Positions 10,471 through 21,800 of a stretch of 64,000 nucleotides of DNA are shown piece after piece. Under the pieces are notes generated by a model, which did not search any database, had not been told where the DNA came from, and saw only the letters and a list, made by a program, of their open reading frames with translations. This DNA comes from Mytilus galloprovincialis (lineage: Eukaryota; Mollusca; Bivalvia; Mytilida; Mytilidae), in contig NC_134849.1 of assembly GCF_965363235.1 (NCBI RefSeq), positions 63,569,122 through 63,633,121 on the forward strand, read 5' to 3'. Position 1 is the stretch's first letter. Each line of letters begins with the position of its first letter. Made by a program: the position numbers and the translations under genes.

Positions 10471-10857
10471 AATATAATACAGGGATTGAGAAAAAGTAAT
10501 AACAAAAATACCGGACTTCATGGTAAAGGGGAAGTCCACGAACAATAACAAAGTCAAACATTAGATACCATCGTTAAGCAAAACAAAAGAAAAACAACTG
10601 CCATGACTTGGTACAAGCGTTTGTTCGAAAACAATGTTGGTTATTTGATATTTAATTCCTATTATTATGATCAAGTTAAAACTGCATAATCATCAACTAA
10701 ACACATTTAAACATCCTGTATCTAAGGCAGTTTAAACATTTAAAAACGATAAAAATACACATGAATTAGGTTTGTGTACATCTGTCACACATTATTTTTG
10801 TACTAAATTTAATATTCCAAATCGAACATTTTGTTTTATTATGAATACGGATTGACA

Positions 10858-13398
10858 ATGATAGACCTCAAAATTAATGTTCTGCTCCTGCTTACAATCA
10901 GTATTGCGTTTATCTGTGATGCTAAAACTTCAAGATGTCATTACAGTTTAAACCGAGTGAAAAGACTAGTTGCTCATTGTGAAAACCAAGGATTTACGTT
11001 TGTTCCTAGGAATCTTAACAAAACTATCAAAGAATTGGACCTTTCAAACAATATGATCAAAACATTGGAAAACGGGACTTTCGAAAACTATTCCATATTG
11101 GAAATTTTAATTTTGAATCATAATAGAATATCGGAAGTACATATACACGCTTTTGTTGGCTTACCTTATCTGAAAGTTCTGAAGATACGTGATAATTTTA
11201 TAAATATTACAAAGCTTCATAGAAGAGTGTTCAGTCCTCTTGTCTATTTGACGTCTCTTGAGATAGGGCGAAATGAAGAACAATCACCTGTAAACAAAAT
11301 TTTCGTCTATCCAGATAAAACATTTTCAGCCTTGAAGAGACTACAGTTTCTATCATTGGACTTGTTTATGTTCCCGGAGTTTGAGGATGGATTTCGTTCA
11401 CTGCAATTTATAACCGTATTAAATTTTGACCGGTGTTATTTGAAAAATAGAGATAGATTCACATTATCAAATTCAACATTTAGAAATTTTTCACCGAAGT
11501 TAAAAGAACTATACATTAGACGCTGTGTTAACTTTTTTCGACTAGACAAAGGCATTTTGCAGTATTTTCCCGAATTAAAAGTTTTGGACTTATCTAATTC
11601 AAATATTCATTTGTACCAGGCACTTAATATACTTCATCCCTATCAAAACAAGAAAATGTCTGTTATCAATTTTCACCATATAAGCGATAAGAGTCTCAAC
11701 GATGACGAGTTTCCGTATTCTGTGGTAGTTACGAAAAAAATGATGAAATATCTTAGGACAATCTGCGTTGAGGCTTTAGATTTGTCAAAAACAGGCATCG
11801 TAGACGATCAACTTAACTCATTGTTTTCATTCCAATACCCAGAATGCTTCAAAACCTTCATCATTTCATCCAATAGACTACCGTCGACAAACATAGAACA
11901 TTACATGGAAACCGTCATTTTCTTAACAAGAGCTACAAATATGACAACATATGACATGTCATACCTTGAAAGTCAATTTTTGAACCCGGTTTATCTTGAT
12001 GTATATCATCCGGAAAAATTAATCCTAAAACAAGCAGAGCAGCAAAGTTTTCAGATGCCATTTCATATAAGTTTTAAAATACCGCCATCACTTGAATTTG
12101 TTCGCTTTACCCATATGTCAGTCGTTTCTGCTACTGTTTCCATCACATGCGCAAATTCATCTATGAAATATTTTGATATTTCATATAGTGTTTTTGAACA
12201 GTATCCAATTGTACAACAGAAATGCGGAAAACATCTTAGATATTTAGATGTCTCTGGAATATCTTCAACAATGATATTTCAAACAATTCCTCTGCCAAGA
12301 CTGACCACATTGAAAATGACGCATGCCAACATAGACAGGAGTATTCTTGAAGGCAAGCAGTGGATGCTAGAACAAGCACCCGCACTGAAAAATGTAGATA
12401 TATCTTTCAATAATCTTTGGACATTGCAAGACACGGAATTATTAAATACTTCAGGAATAACACATCTGAATATGTCGAATAATCTTTTCAGGTCAGTTCC
12501 TACTTGTGTCTCTAAACTACGACACCTAGAATCGTTAGACCTTTCAAATAATTTGATAACGTCTGTTGATAAAACTATTCGAAAATGGTTAGATGAAATT
12601 ATTGAGTCAACACACAATTTTAGCCTCGATTTGAATAACAATGCTTTTGTTTGTTCGTGCGCTACACTTGACTTTCTGTTATGGTTAACAAAGACACCGG
12701 TATCATTTGTAAATGGAAATAGTTACACGTGCACAATGTCAAATAATACACAGGTCAATCTTATGGAAGTCACCAAGGATATCAAGAGATATTTTGCTGA
12801 CTGCAATGCCACCGTGTGGCTAAGGATTGGAATAGTACTAATTTCGTGTATTATAGGTGTATCGATACCACTTTCGATTGTGTATTATTACAGATGGAAA
12901 ATAATTCTGTTTATGTTTAGAAAATTCAGACGAGCAGTCGAGAAAGGGCTGCATGTAAATTATGAATATGATGTTTATGTTTCGTATGAAGAAAGAAGCA
13001 TTACTTGGATAAAGAATAATCTCCTTCCGAAGACAGAACAAGAATGGGGACTGAAAATATGCTTACATGACCGCGACCTTCTTCCTGGACAACCTACTTC
13101 AGAATCTAAGGCACTTTCAATTCATCAAAGTAGACATGCTATTTTTATTATTACTGAAAATTTCAACGAGTGCGAGTGGGGAAAATTTGAAATCGAAAGG
13201 GCAAAGTATGAGAAATATACGAAAAACTTGATGAAAATCATTGTAATTTTACAAAACGTAAACGTCATTGATATCCCTGAACAACTTGTCGACATTTCAA
13301 ATGATGTTAACTTTATCGAATGGCATCGAGACGAAACTGGAATTGGTGAAAATCAGACTGAATGGTTTAGACTTAAGACATTGCTTTTTCTAAATTAG
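10858..13398 (+). CDS. Toll-like receptor, single-exon, single cysteine cluster type
   Basis: A membrane pattern-recognition receptor of 846 residues that would signal through TIR adaptors. I chose ATG 10858, giving the signal peptide MIDLKINVLLLLTISIAF; the same frame runs upstream only to a non-ATG codon. Leucine-rich repeats run from about residue 55 to 590 (for example IKELDLSNNMIKTL, LKVLDLSNSNI, LESLDLSNNLITSV). A cysteine-rich C-cap (CSC..YTC..DC) lies at about 595-645, with only this one cluster, as in vertebrate-like and many bivalve TLRs. The membrane span is at about 652-678. The TIR domain is at about 702-846: box 1 YDVYVSYEE, box 2 LHDRDLLPGQ with the BB-loop Pro kept, and an FIEW in place of the usual box 3 FW. 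No introns, no frame breaks. Ligand unknown. The family call is firm; orthology to a named TLR is not claimed. Confidence 0.95.
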   Translation: MIDLKINVLLLLTISIAFICDAKTSRCHYSLNRVKRLVAHCENQGFTFVPRNLNKTIKELDLSNNMIKTLENGTFENYSILEILILNHNRISEVHIHAFVGLPYLKVLKIRDNFINITKLHRRVFSPLVYLTSLEIGRNEEQSPVNKIFVYPDKTFSALKRLQFLSLDLFMFPEFEDGFRSLQFITVLNFDRCYLKNRDRFTLSNSTFRNFSPKLKELYIRRCVNFFRLDKGILQYFPELKVLDLSNSNIHLYQALNILHPYQNKKMSVINFHHISDKSLNDDEFPYSVVVTKKMMKYLRTICVEALDLSKTGIVDDQLNSLFSFQYPECFKTFIISSNRLPSTNIEHYMETVIFLTRATNMTTYDMSYLESQFLNPVYLDVYHPEKLILKQAEQQSFQMPFHISFKIPPSLEFVRFTHMSVVSATVSITCANSSMKYFDISYSVFEQYPIVQQKCGKHLRYLDVSGISSTMIFQTIPLPRLTTLKMTHANIDRSILEGKQWMLEQAPALKNVDISFNNLWTLQDTELLNTSGITHLNMSNNLFRSVPTCVSKLRHLESLDLSNNLITSVDKTIRKWLDEIIESTHNFSLDLNNNAFVCSCATLDFLLWLTKTPVSFVNGNSYTCTMSNNTQVNLMEVTKDIKRYFADCNATVWLRIGIVLISCIIGVSIPLSIVYYYRWKIILFMFRKFRRAVEKGLHVNYEYDVYVSYEERSITWIKNNLLPKTEQEWGLKICLHDRDLLPGQPTSESKALSIHQSRHAIFIITENFNECEWGKFEIERAKYEKYTKNLMKIIVILQNVNVIDIPEQLVDISNDVNFIEWHRDETGIGENQTEWFRLKTLLFLN

Positions 13399-13507
13399 AA
13401 ACAAAGAAAATTTAGAAAACAAAGTATGAACTACCCCTGATGATTTCAAAAGTGGTTAACAACCCCATAGATACAGCATTGTATCTTCTCTTTATCTAAT
13501 CATTTAA

Positions 13508-13513
13508 AATAAA
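13508..13513 (+). terminator. Candidate poly(A) signal of the TLR gene
   Basis: AATAAA lies 110 bases after the TLR stop codon, before a TTTGCAC..TCTGTTTTCCTG stretch. It is the first canonical signal downstream. Confidence 0.55.
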
Positions 13514-13607
13514 ATATTTGCACACAAATCTGTTTTCCTGTAGTTATCGCGTACTTGATCGCCCGTTTTTTAATTGGTATATGTTTTTAACAATGTGTGA
13601 TCTTAAT

Positions 13608-13984
13608 ATAGTTATCAAAGGTACCAGGATTATAATTTAGTACGCCAGACGCACGTTTCGTCTACATAAGACTCATCAGTGACGCTCATATCAAAATATT
13701 TATAAAGCCAAACAAGGATAAAAGTTGAAGAGCATTGAGGATCCAAAATTCCAAAAATTTGTGCCAAATACAGCGAAGGTTATCTATGCCTGGAAAAGAA
13801 AATCCTTTATTTTTCGAAAAATTAAAAGTTTTTTAAACAGGAAATTTATAAAAATGGCCACATTATTGATATTCATGTCAACACCGAAGTGTTGGCTACT
13901 GGGCTGGTGATATCCTCGGGGACGAAACGTCCAACAGCAGTGGCATCGACCCAGTGGTGTGAATAGTTATCAAAGGTACCAGGA
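13608..13984 (+). repeat. Dispersed bivalve repeat, one 355-bp period
   Basis: ATAGTTATCAAAGGTACC (part of an exact 22-bp direct repeat) occurs at 13608 and again at 13963, so one period plus the start of the next is present. It holds CGTTTCGTCTACATAAGA, CTCATCAGTGACGCTC and later GGGGACGAAACGTCC. I recognise this as a very common mussel-genome repeat. The 61-codon frame inside (start 13725) is a by-product. Confidence 0.85.
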
Positions 13985-14689
13985 CTGAAATTGACATTTT
14001 AATCTGAATATCTCATCAAATAGTAATATTCCAATCAAACTAAGTTTGAACCTCAAACTAATTGCAACAGAAAAAGTGTTAGTTCTAATCTATAGCATGT
14101 AGACCCAAAAATACACAGAAAAAAGGTCCCATAAAATCTAACTTGAGGAAAATTCAAAATCAGCATTTTAATTTTCTATGGAAATTAGCATTGGAAAGGG
14201 AGATAACTGCGCAAACATGAGTCTTTTTTGTCAGTTTTTTTGTTGATTTTCATAAAATTCATGTAAAGTATGATACTTTGATGGGTTTATAAGTTCGTAT
14301 TAGACTACATCATATATTCTCCTGCTCATGAAATGTGCAAAACCGAAGTTTTATTGGTATTTTTATGTTTTTTTGCACATTTTTCATTAAAGTTGCACCA
14401 ATTATAAGACCGATACATTATTAAGCTATCATAAGTCTTATTAATGTATTTTCCTGTTCTGAGTGTTGATGCGTTTATTTGTACTGTATTTCTATCATGT
14501 AATGTAGTCATTTTAGGGGCATTTTCAACATTGCCATAAAGAAGGGAGGCTTGATTTGCCATAAGAGTTAAAAACAAGTTTCCACCCACCATTGTTTCTT
14601 ACAATGTCATGTATTAAGACATTAATATGGCAGTTGTTATAAAACTATGTATTTTGACGTTTCTTGTTTAGCAGTTCAATGTTTCTGTT
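13985..14689. other. AT-rich noncoding stretch
   Basis: No exon, RNA gene or clear repeat. A minus frame of 88 codons at 14326..14592 has no signal peptide or domain I recognise. Confidence 0.4.
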
Positions 14690-14815
14690 TTTCCGTTGTT
14701 TTCCTCTTATAGTTGATATGTTTCTTTCGGATTTGGTTTGTGGCCCTGTTTTGTTTCCCTTAACCAATTGATGACGGTTGAACATCGCTATACTACTGTT
14801 GCTTTTATTTGACTC
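14690..14815 (+). repeat. Dispersed repeat, 'TATACTACTGTTGC' family, diverged copy
   Basis: The segment TTTTCCTCTTATAG..GTTTCTTTCGG..GAACATCGCTATACTAC..TTGCTTTTATTTG matches copies at 15900..16045 and 21415..21505 and, reversed, 16415..16615. Confidence 0.7.
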
Positions 14816-15061
14816 ATTTTTCAGACTTAGCCAGTACCATTAATTCAGTACTGGTAAGACAATTCGCGTACAGTCATTTACATCTGCTGTCTATGTTCGG
14901 ACGATTTAGTAATTGTTATCAAGCTCTACCCAACACCATCATATTGAACTGTCTGAAAAAACATCTGAGCAGTTGTTCCCTTCACTGCCATACTGAATTG
15001 TCTGCTGTCGGAGTCAAAATGACCATTTAAAACGAAAATGTTACTAATTTGTTAAGATGTC

Positions 15062-15241
15062 TATAAAAAAAAACTGTGCATTCACATGCCTTATTCCAAT
15101 GCCTTTTTGCAACTTTGATTCCAGCGTCATTGATGATTCTTTTGTACACGAAACTCGCGTCTTGTGAACGCTAGGTATCTCTGATAAGTGTATTTATAAA
15201 AAGGCATGGGAATGAGGCATGTGACTGCACGTTTTTTTATA
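15062..15241. mobile_element. 180-bp foldback MITE
   Basis: The left end (ACTGTGCATTCACATGCC, then TTATTCCAATGCCTTTT) pairs with the right end (AAAAGGCATGGGAATGAGG, then CATGTGACTGCACG) over about 45 bases. The loop carries AGCGTCATTGATGATTC and GTACACGAAACTCGCG, a diverged reverse copy of the core seen at 13640..13690. Confidence 0.75.
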
Positions 15242-15599
15242 ATAAAATTCCAGAGCAGGTGTGGTCATTTTTCTCAAGCAGAAAATAGTGGATAAAACGT
15301 AGTTTTATAGCCAGCTAAACCTCTCAATTATATGACAGTCGCATACAATAGGGAATGACATGTGCGTCAGACAGGGTTCGTCTAAACGTATTTTTTTTCA
15401 TTGTAGATACTTTTCTTAGTTACTTAAAGCAGCAGTTCAACCTATTGTGTCTTGTGTGGACAAAATACACTTCTGGCGTATTAAAATTTTGAAATTGTTG
15501 CCTTTTGTTGGCTGTTGTTCGTGTGATTATTGTCAATTGTGTTCTCCAATTTATTTATATTGTAGTCCTGTGTTGTCATTTTGATGTTATATTTCACAT

Positions 15600-16045
15600 G
15601 GCCATAAAAGTTCGAGGTTTGGCATGCCACAAAACCAGGTTCAACCCACCATTTTTTCCTTTAAAAATGCCCTGTACCAAGTCAGGAATATGGCCATTGT
15701 TATATTATAGTTCGTTTCTCTGTGTATTACATTATAACGTTGTGTCGTTTGTTTTCTCTTATTTTTGAGTGTAAATTCACATTGCGATAAGACGTGTCAC
15801 GGTACTTGTCTATCCCAAATTCATGTATTTGGTTTTGATGTTATATATATATATGTTATATTTTTTATTCTCGTAGGATTTTGTCTATGTGTGTTACATT
15901 TTAGTGTTATGTCGTTGTTCTCCTCTTATATTTAATGCGTTTCCCTCGGTTTTAGTTTGTTACCCCGATTTTGTTTTTTGTCCATGGATTTATGAGTTTT
16001 GAACAGCGGTATACTACTGTTGCCTTTATTTGTGAATGTGTTGAT
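15600..16045 (+). repeat. Dispersed repeat, 'TATACTACTGTTGC' family, long copy
   Basis: Starts with AGGTTCAACCCACCATTTT, CCAAGTCAGGAATATGGCC and GTGTGTTACATTTTAG, and ends GAACAGCGGTATACTACTG. It holds a (TA)n patch at about 15844. The 87-codon frame within it is a by-product. Confidence 0.8.
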
Positions 16046-16414
16046 TGTAATTAGGTGTACATGTACATGTTGGCCCTGTACGGTTTGTCTGCCCTCGATG
16101 TCCTTTTCATGACTCATTTCTTAACTTTAAGTTATAATGGTCACATCCTTTTTTATAGACAATATAGTGACAGGCCAACTAGTGTTTGTATGTGGAATGA
16201 TTGTAGGTATTCATGTCTGTCTTATAGGGTTCGTCTAAATTTGAACTTATTATGATGGACCTTTGATAATGTTCAATTTATGAGATACTTAGTTAACCCT
16301 TGATCTTATAGACTAAACATAAAATTCAATCCTGATCAGTAAAGCCAATTTAATATCTGAGTGTGCGCAGTAGCTACCGTATTGTTTCAATTATTCAATC
16401 ACCAAATGATGAAT

Positions 16415-16615
16415 AAAGAGAAAAAAACAAATTCGGGTTACAAACTAAAATTGAGGGAAACACATCATATATAAGAGGAGAACTACGACACAATAGAAAT
16501 ACAGCATTAACATGTAACACACACAGAAGCGAACTATAATATAACAATGGCCATTTTCCTGACTTGATACAGGACATTTTAATAAAAAACAAAATGGTGG
16601 GTTGAACCTGGTATT
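16415..16615 (-). repeat. Dispersed repeat, same family, reversed copy
   Basis: On minus it reads AGGTTCAACCCACCATTTT, then AGTCAGGAAAATGGCC, TCCTCTTATATATG and TTGTAACCCGAATTTG, the same order as 15630..15970. The two copies lie in opposite orientation about 370 bp apart. Confidence 0.8.
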
Positions 16616-17039
16616 CATTATAGACTCAACATAAAATATAAAATATTATATCAAGATTGAATACTAGTATTTATTCTAATGTTATTCACCAAAAGAAGGG
16701 TACAAAGGAAATATTTGAAAGGATTTAAGGTTAAATAAGAAATTAACATATACAAAATAACAAAGTACAAAAGATTGAGACAAATTGATAAAGGTATAAG
16801 GTAACCAATACACTACATACTGTCATTGTATAAACAAAATTATCAGGTAAACAGGATCTATTTGACACAATTGCACCTTATACACTTTTCATATCGTTCA
16901 GGGATCACAAGTAAAACAGCGATTATTTATAAGATAAATTATTTGGATGCCTTTTCGTATCTCAAAAAAAAATTCTTAAAAAAGAAAACGACAAACCGAC
17001 AAATAAAAGAAAACAAGGCACAACATACAAAACAGGTAC

Positions 17040-17092
17040 TCCGGAAGGGTAAGAAGATCCTGCTCCACATGTGGCACCTGTTGTTTTTCGAA
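17040..17092 (+). repeat. Fragment of a dispersed mussel repeat
   Basis: CCGGAAGGGTAAGAAGATCC followed by TGCTCCACATGTGGCACC is a segment I recognise as recurrent in mussel sequence; only about 50 bases are present. Confidence 0.5.
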
Positions 17093-17100
17093 TCAAATAG

Positions 17101-18240
17101 GGGATCATAATCAGGAGCAGGAAAAAAACCATAACCCCCATCCCTCCCTTTTGAAGTTAAATGAAGTTCCCGTAATCATCAAATAAATTGTCAAAAAAAT
17201 GTTACAATGTCGAGGGTTGATGGTTTCTGTGACTTATTTTTCTTGTGTAAAATTAAAGATTCAAACAGATTTTTTTGATTTTTTTGTGTTTTTTCAAGTG
17301 TTTTCTGTTCTGTTTAATATTTATTAAACGAAGTTACTTTCATTTTCAATAATTTACAGGAAGATTTAACCACAAGAATATCATCCAGGCAAGTAGTCTA
17401 AAGTTCGCTAATGGAATAATATTTCTTTGATATGGTCATAAATCTAAATTAACTGTTAACAAAACATTGATATTTTCTGAATGTTAATGGTTTTCTACCG
17501 TGGAATATTACTTTATCCATTTTTAACAGCAACTTTCTAAATTTTGGGACCTTGAAGCTATTCAACTTCTGATCTCTTCTTAATAGATATATTTAGTATT
17601 TTTTTTAACTTTTTTTATTCACTGCCCTTTACAACTACAAAACTATTCGGAATATTTTTTTAATGTAAAAACCTTTGGCAGGTTCTGCGTTTTAATCGTT
17701 TTGAATATTTTTTTTTTTACTTTATAAGTTTATTTAAGCCAAATGATCAAATGCTAATTGTAAAAATCTTATTTATTTAACGTTGTCTATCTTACAGCGT
17801 ATATTTACGTGAAATATCACAATCATTTTTTAAAAAATGTATTCAAGTATTGAAAAGGATTTTGTTTAGACATACTGTTTCCAATTTTAGGTTTAAAATA
17901 AAATAACAAAAGTACTTAAATAGATAAAGATTAAACGATTAGCATTTTTTAAATATGATATAATTAAACTCATAGAAAAAACAACTGCTTAGGTGTTTTA
18001 TTCAGTGATATTACCACTGAGGTAATACCCCTATCACTATAAAATGTTAAATGAACACTTATAAATAAACTATAGAGAATTAACCCTTGTTTCAAATAAA
18101 GAAGAAACCATTGTTATTAGTTCTGTAGTAAAATTTCACAAAACGTTTCGTTGCATTTTTAAAATACAATAACCTTCACCTGAAATAGGTGACTTCTATA
18201 CGTTTTTTGTTATGTTGTTAACTATAGGTAAATAAACTCA
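17101..18240. other. AT-rich noncoding stretch
   Basis: Many T-runs, no frame of interest on either strand, and no repeat that I can match elsewhere in the window. Confidence 0.4.
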
Positions 18241-18248
18241 TCATACAA

Positions 18249-18415
18249 ACCAGGATTGAAATTTTATAATTGAATCAGACGCGCGTTTCGTCTACAAAAG
18301 ACTCATCAGTGCCGCTCGAATAAATTAAAAAAAAAAAGCCAAATAAAGCACGAAGTTGAAGGGCATTGAGAACCGAAAATTCCTGAAAGTTTTGCCAAAT
18401 ACAGCTAAGATAACC
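18249..18415 (+). repeat. Dispersed bivalve repeat, partial copy
   Basis: ACCAGGATTGAAATTTT, GACGCGCGTTTCGTCTAC, GACTCATCAGTGCCGCTC and GCCAAATACAGCTAAG occur in the same order as at 13622..13780. Truncated before the second half. Confidence 0.8.
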
Positions 18416-19335
18416 TCATGATTTTCAATATTTGATAGAAACCCTAAATAAATATAGAATGATGCACTTAACACCAAGATATATAATTATGATTTCTAAA
18501 ATGTCATCAATGCAATTAGGAGTCAAATTCTTACAACCATAACATTCTGGGTATAAAAAATGGAAAGGATATGGATATCTGTACATGCAACAACAACACA
18601 AAAATGGAACAACGACAGGACCCTTCTTTTGCATATTGAAACTTTTGTAAAATAAAGATGGGATATTTAGTAGGTTTTGAATAAGGAATCGATAGGTTTG
18701 TTTATGTATAATAAGCTAGTCTAAAATGGTACATCACCCAAACAAAAAATAAAATCATGAACAAATATTAAATATTTCGGATAACTATATACAATATCCT
18801 TATCAGTAAGTCTATCTTTATAAGGAAAAGAACAGTATGCTGAAAGATTTTACCCTTTTATATATACATATAGAATGAAACTATTTAACACACTAATGAA
18901 TAGTATGTGAACTTTTAAAGATGTTAAACATCGCTCAATTATTCATATCCATTGCCGCTATGGAATAATATTCTACAGAGGAGATTGTTCCATTATTTAC
19001 CGAAAAAATCCCAAAGTCGACATTAGGATTTTACCCATTACGGTCATGTTTATCTATTGTATTAAGTCAAAATGTTTCTAGTATTGTTATTTTTGTATCT
19101 TTAGTAGATAAATAATAACTGTGTCTAACGATTAGTATAAAAATAAGAATACGTCTTAGAACGTTTATTGAATCCAACTAAAGGGCCCGTTTCCAAGCAA
19201 ATAGAATAGAATAGTATATTATCTCCGTTCTTCATTTTTAGTTTGGCTTAGAAAATTATTTTCGAATGAAACTACCATCAATCCGAATGTATATTAAAAT
19301 TTTTATTATCAATGTAAGCACATGGTCAGAAAGGT
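18416..19335. other. Noncoding stretch
   Basis: A short inverted match, GGAATAATATTCTA and TGTTCCATTATTTACC, lies near 18962..19000. Nothing else stands out. Confidence 0.35.
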
Positions 19336-19339
19336 TAAT

Positions 19340-19640
19340 GGCTATAAATATAAAAAATAAGAATTTGTTGTATGGAAGGCAATAAGAACATTCTCCGCAA
19401 GAAAACAAATGACACATAAATTGAAAACTATAGGTCACCACATGGCCTTCAACAAAAAGTAAAACCAATACCACATAATCAGCTATAAAATGCCCCGAAA
19501 TGACAAATATAAAACAATTCAAACGGAAAAATAACGGCCTGATTTATGTAGAAAACTATGAACGATAAACAAATATGATATACAGCAACGAACGACAACC
19601 ACTTAATTACATACTCTAAACTTGGAATAGGCACATACAG
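19340..19640 (-). repeat. Dispersed mussel repeat, 'GCAATCATACCACATCTTC' family, reversed copy
   Basis: Reverse copies of ATTTGTCATTTCGGGGC, TTTATAGCTGATTATGTGG and GTTGAAGGCCATGTGGTGAC are present, with an upstream part ACGACAACCACTTAATTAC. The 88- and 91-codon minus frames here are by-products. Confidence 0.75.
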
Positions 19641-19789
19641 AATTGCCGGGGTTAAATTAGTTTGTTGGCGCCAAACCCTCCCTTTCCAACTAAATAAAAC
19701 CATAAAAATGATGCGCAATGTCCGTATATTATTGGATGACAGATTCATTGGCATCAGTTTAACTTCTCCACATCTTTATCAAATGAAAT

Positions 19790-20035
19790 GTTGTGTCCCG
19801 AGTCAGGAGTTGTAATTCAGTAGTTGTCGCATCGGTTCATGATGTCCGTTATATTTGTTTTGGTAAATTGTATTGTTAATAAAGCTGTTAGTTTACTTGT
19901 AGGCCATTTAAAGCTGATATACGGAGTTTTTCTAGATGTTGACGGTCGTTCGTTGTGCTGTTATCTCTTTTATCTCCGTCATTTGATCTCTGGTGGGTCG
20001 TTGTTTTATTGGTAATTGTACCACATCTCCTTTTT
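19790..20035 (+). repeat. Dispersed mussel repeat, same family, diverged forward copy
   Basis: GTCAGGAGTTGTAATTCAG, then GTTGTCGCATCGG, GGCCATTTAAAGCTGATA and GGTAATTGTACCACATCTCC. Confidence 0.7.
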
Positions 20036-20430
20036 AAGCTCATCGGAAATTTTGCCGTTTTTCGGTTAATATCTTAATTATTATTGAAGATAAACGTGAA
20101 CTGCAAAAATGTTCAGCAAAATAAGATCTACAAAAAAATTTGAAGATCAAAATTGTCAATTGACCCCTTAAGGAGTCATTGTCCTTTAAGGTGGTATTCG
20201 CCATCTTGGATTGTGAAAAACAGAGAATCTAAGGTCTAGATTTTCAATCAAGTTAGCTAAATTTGATGCAGTAATGTTGTAAACAAATGTGAAGTTGCAT
20301 TTAAAAGAACAAATTTATAAGATTATAACTTATAAATATTAATATATTTACAAGTGTCAATTATTTTAGCTTGATATTTAATGGTTTTTTCAATTGGCAT
20401 TTAAGGTGAGATAACTCTGAAACAGTGCAT
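20036..20430 (+). repeat. Dispersed repeat with TTAAGGTGGTA end
   Basis: Holds AAGCTCATCGGAAATTTTG, CAATTGACCCCTTAAGGAG and, at 20186, TTAAGGTGGTATTCGCC. The TTAAGGTGGTA motif is also the end of the MITE family at 45788 and 47447, but no matching right end was found here. Confidence 0.5.
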
Positions 20431-21007
20431 TTTCTGAAGGAATCTACATGGCATTTTGCTATTTTGAATTTTAGCGGGATAAAACCGCACGATGACCCTA
20501 ACTTTTCTTTCGATATTCTCAAAGCAATTTCTAAAAGCTATCTTTTCGTATTTTATTTTACAATTCTATCATTGAGTTTACCTTCTAATCACATACTGAT
20601 TTTTTCCCTGTATAATCCATACAAAATGTGTCATTTTGTTTCAACATGTAGCTTGGGAAAATGCGCGGTGACCTATCATTTTTATTATATTTTTGAACAT
20701 GTATCAATAGATACTACGTTTTGGCAAACTATGAATAAATTCTATCGTTTTTAATTTAGACTCCTATACCACTTTATGGATAATTTTACACAAGATATTT
20801 ATGTTTTTTAACTTTAAAAATCTTCTTAAATAAATCTAGTATAAAAAAAATATTTTTTATTTCCTTGTACGTCAAGAAACATAGACACTATGGCTAAAAT
20901 GGAACATATGGGTAAAATACGTTTGTTTGCTTTTGGAGTAAATATGACAGATTCAATGAACATGCATGGAAATGTCATTTTAACGCCACTCATTAATATA
21001 TATTGAA

Positions 21008-21108
21008 AAGCAAAAATAATCCTTAATGAAAGATTTAAGCAAAAATAATCCTTAATGAAAGATTTAAGCAAAAATATAACAGGTGAGCCAGTCAGGCTCC
21101 TGTTATAT
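21008..21108 (+). repeat. 34-bp tandem duplication followed by a hairpin
   Basis: AAGCAAAAATAATCCTTAA with AGATTT occurs twice and starts a third time (21008..21073). It is followed by ATATAACAGG..CCTGTTATAT, a 35-bp foldback at 21074..21108. Confidence 0.75.
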
Positions 21109-21414
21109 AATCCTTTAAAAAAAATCTTCAAAGAATAAACCTTCCAAGAAATAAATGTCAATATTATGTGCTGACAACTTTAAGAAAATATTAAATGTAT
21201 GTGAGCATATGCTGTTTACCAATCAAGAAAATAAATGCAACAAATTGACCAATGTCCTCTTTTTACTTGTAATTAAATATAACAACCATTTTTATATTAA
21301 AAATGGCCTGTAAAAATGGTGAGCACTTTATCAAAATCCCAACTGTGTTATTCACTTCCTTCTCATTCAAGATAATGTACACGAATATCACAGATATAGA
21401 CACGTGCATTATAT

Positions 21415-21505
21415 GTCAGTTTTAGTTTGTAACCCGGACTTGTTTTTTTCTATCGATTTATGAGTTTTGAACAGCGGTATACTACTGTTGCCTTTATTTA
21501 TATGT
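21415..21505 (+). repeat. Dispersed repeat, 'TATACTACTGTTGC' family, short copy
   Basis: TTTTAGTTTGTAACCCGGAC through GAACAGCGGTATACTACTG and TTGCCTTTATTTATATG, matching the end of the copy at 15600..16045. Confidence 0.8.
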
Positions 21506-21639
21506 ATATTATGTAGAAATGGATGATGAGGGACAATTTAAAACTATACGCACAAGAGATTTCCCCTACAGGAATATTATTTTTCTATTGTAAATAACAA
21601 CGTCGGAGCAGAACCTGTATATAATGTGGATTAATCTAT

Positions 21640-21800
21640 TTTAGCTGATACCAATTGTCGTGGATTTAGGAAAAAATGTATTATCGTGGATATCTGATTT
21701 CGTGGTTTTGTCAAAATGTTTGCGATGGTCAATTGAATTCGAGGTTCACCTTTATCAATTAAATCGACGAAATTGGTATCCAAAGATAATAAAAAATCCA
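21640..21800 (+). repeat. Possible dispersed repeat
   Basis: GTCGTGGATTTAGG, ATCTGATTTCGTGGTTTTG and AAATTGGTATCCAAAG resemble a segment recurrent in bivalve sequence. There is no second copy in this window, so the call rests on recognition only. Confidence 0.3.

Noticed and set aside
10831..10857. Upstream extension of the TLR frame by nine codons
   Set aside because: The extension begins at a TTG; ATG 10858 is the first ATG and gives a clean signal peptide.
13725..13910. 61-codon frame MKSIEDPKFQ
   Set aside because: Lies wholly inside a dispersed bivalve repeat with many noncoding copies.
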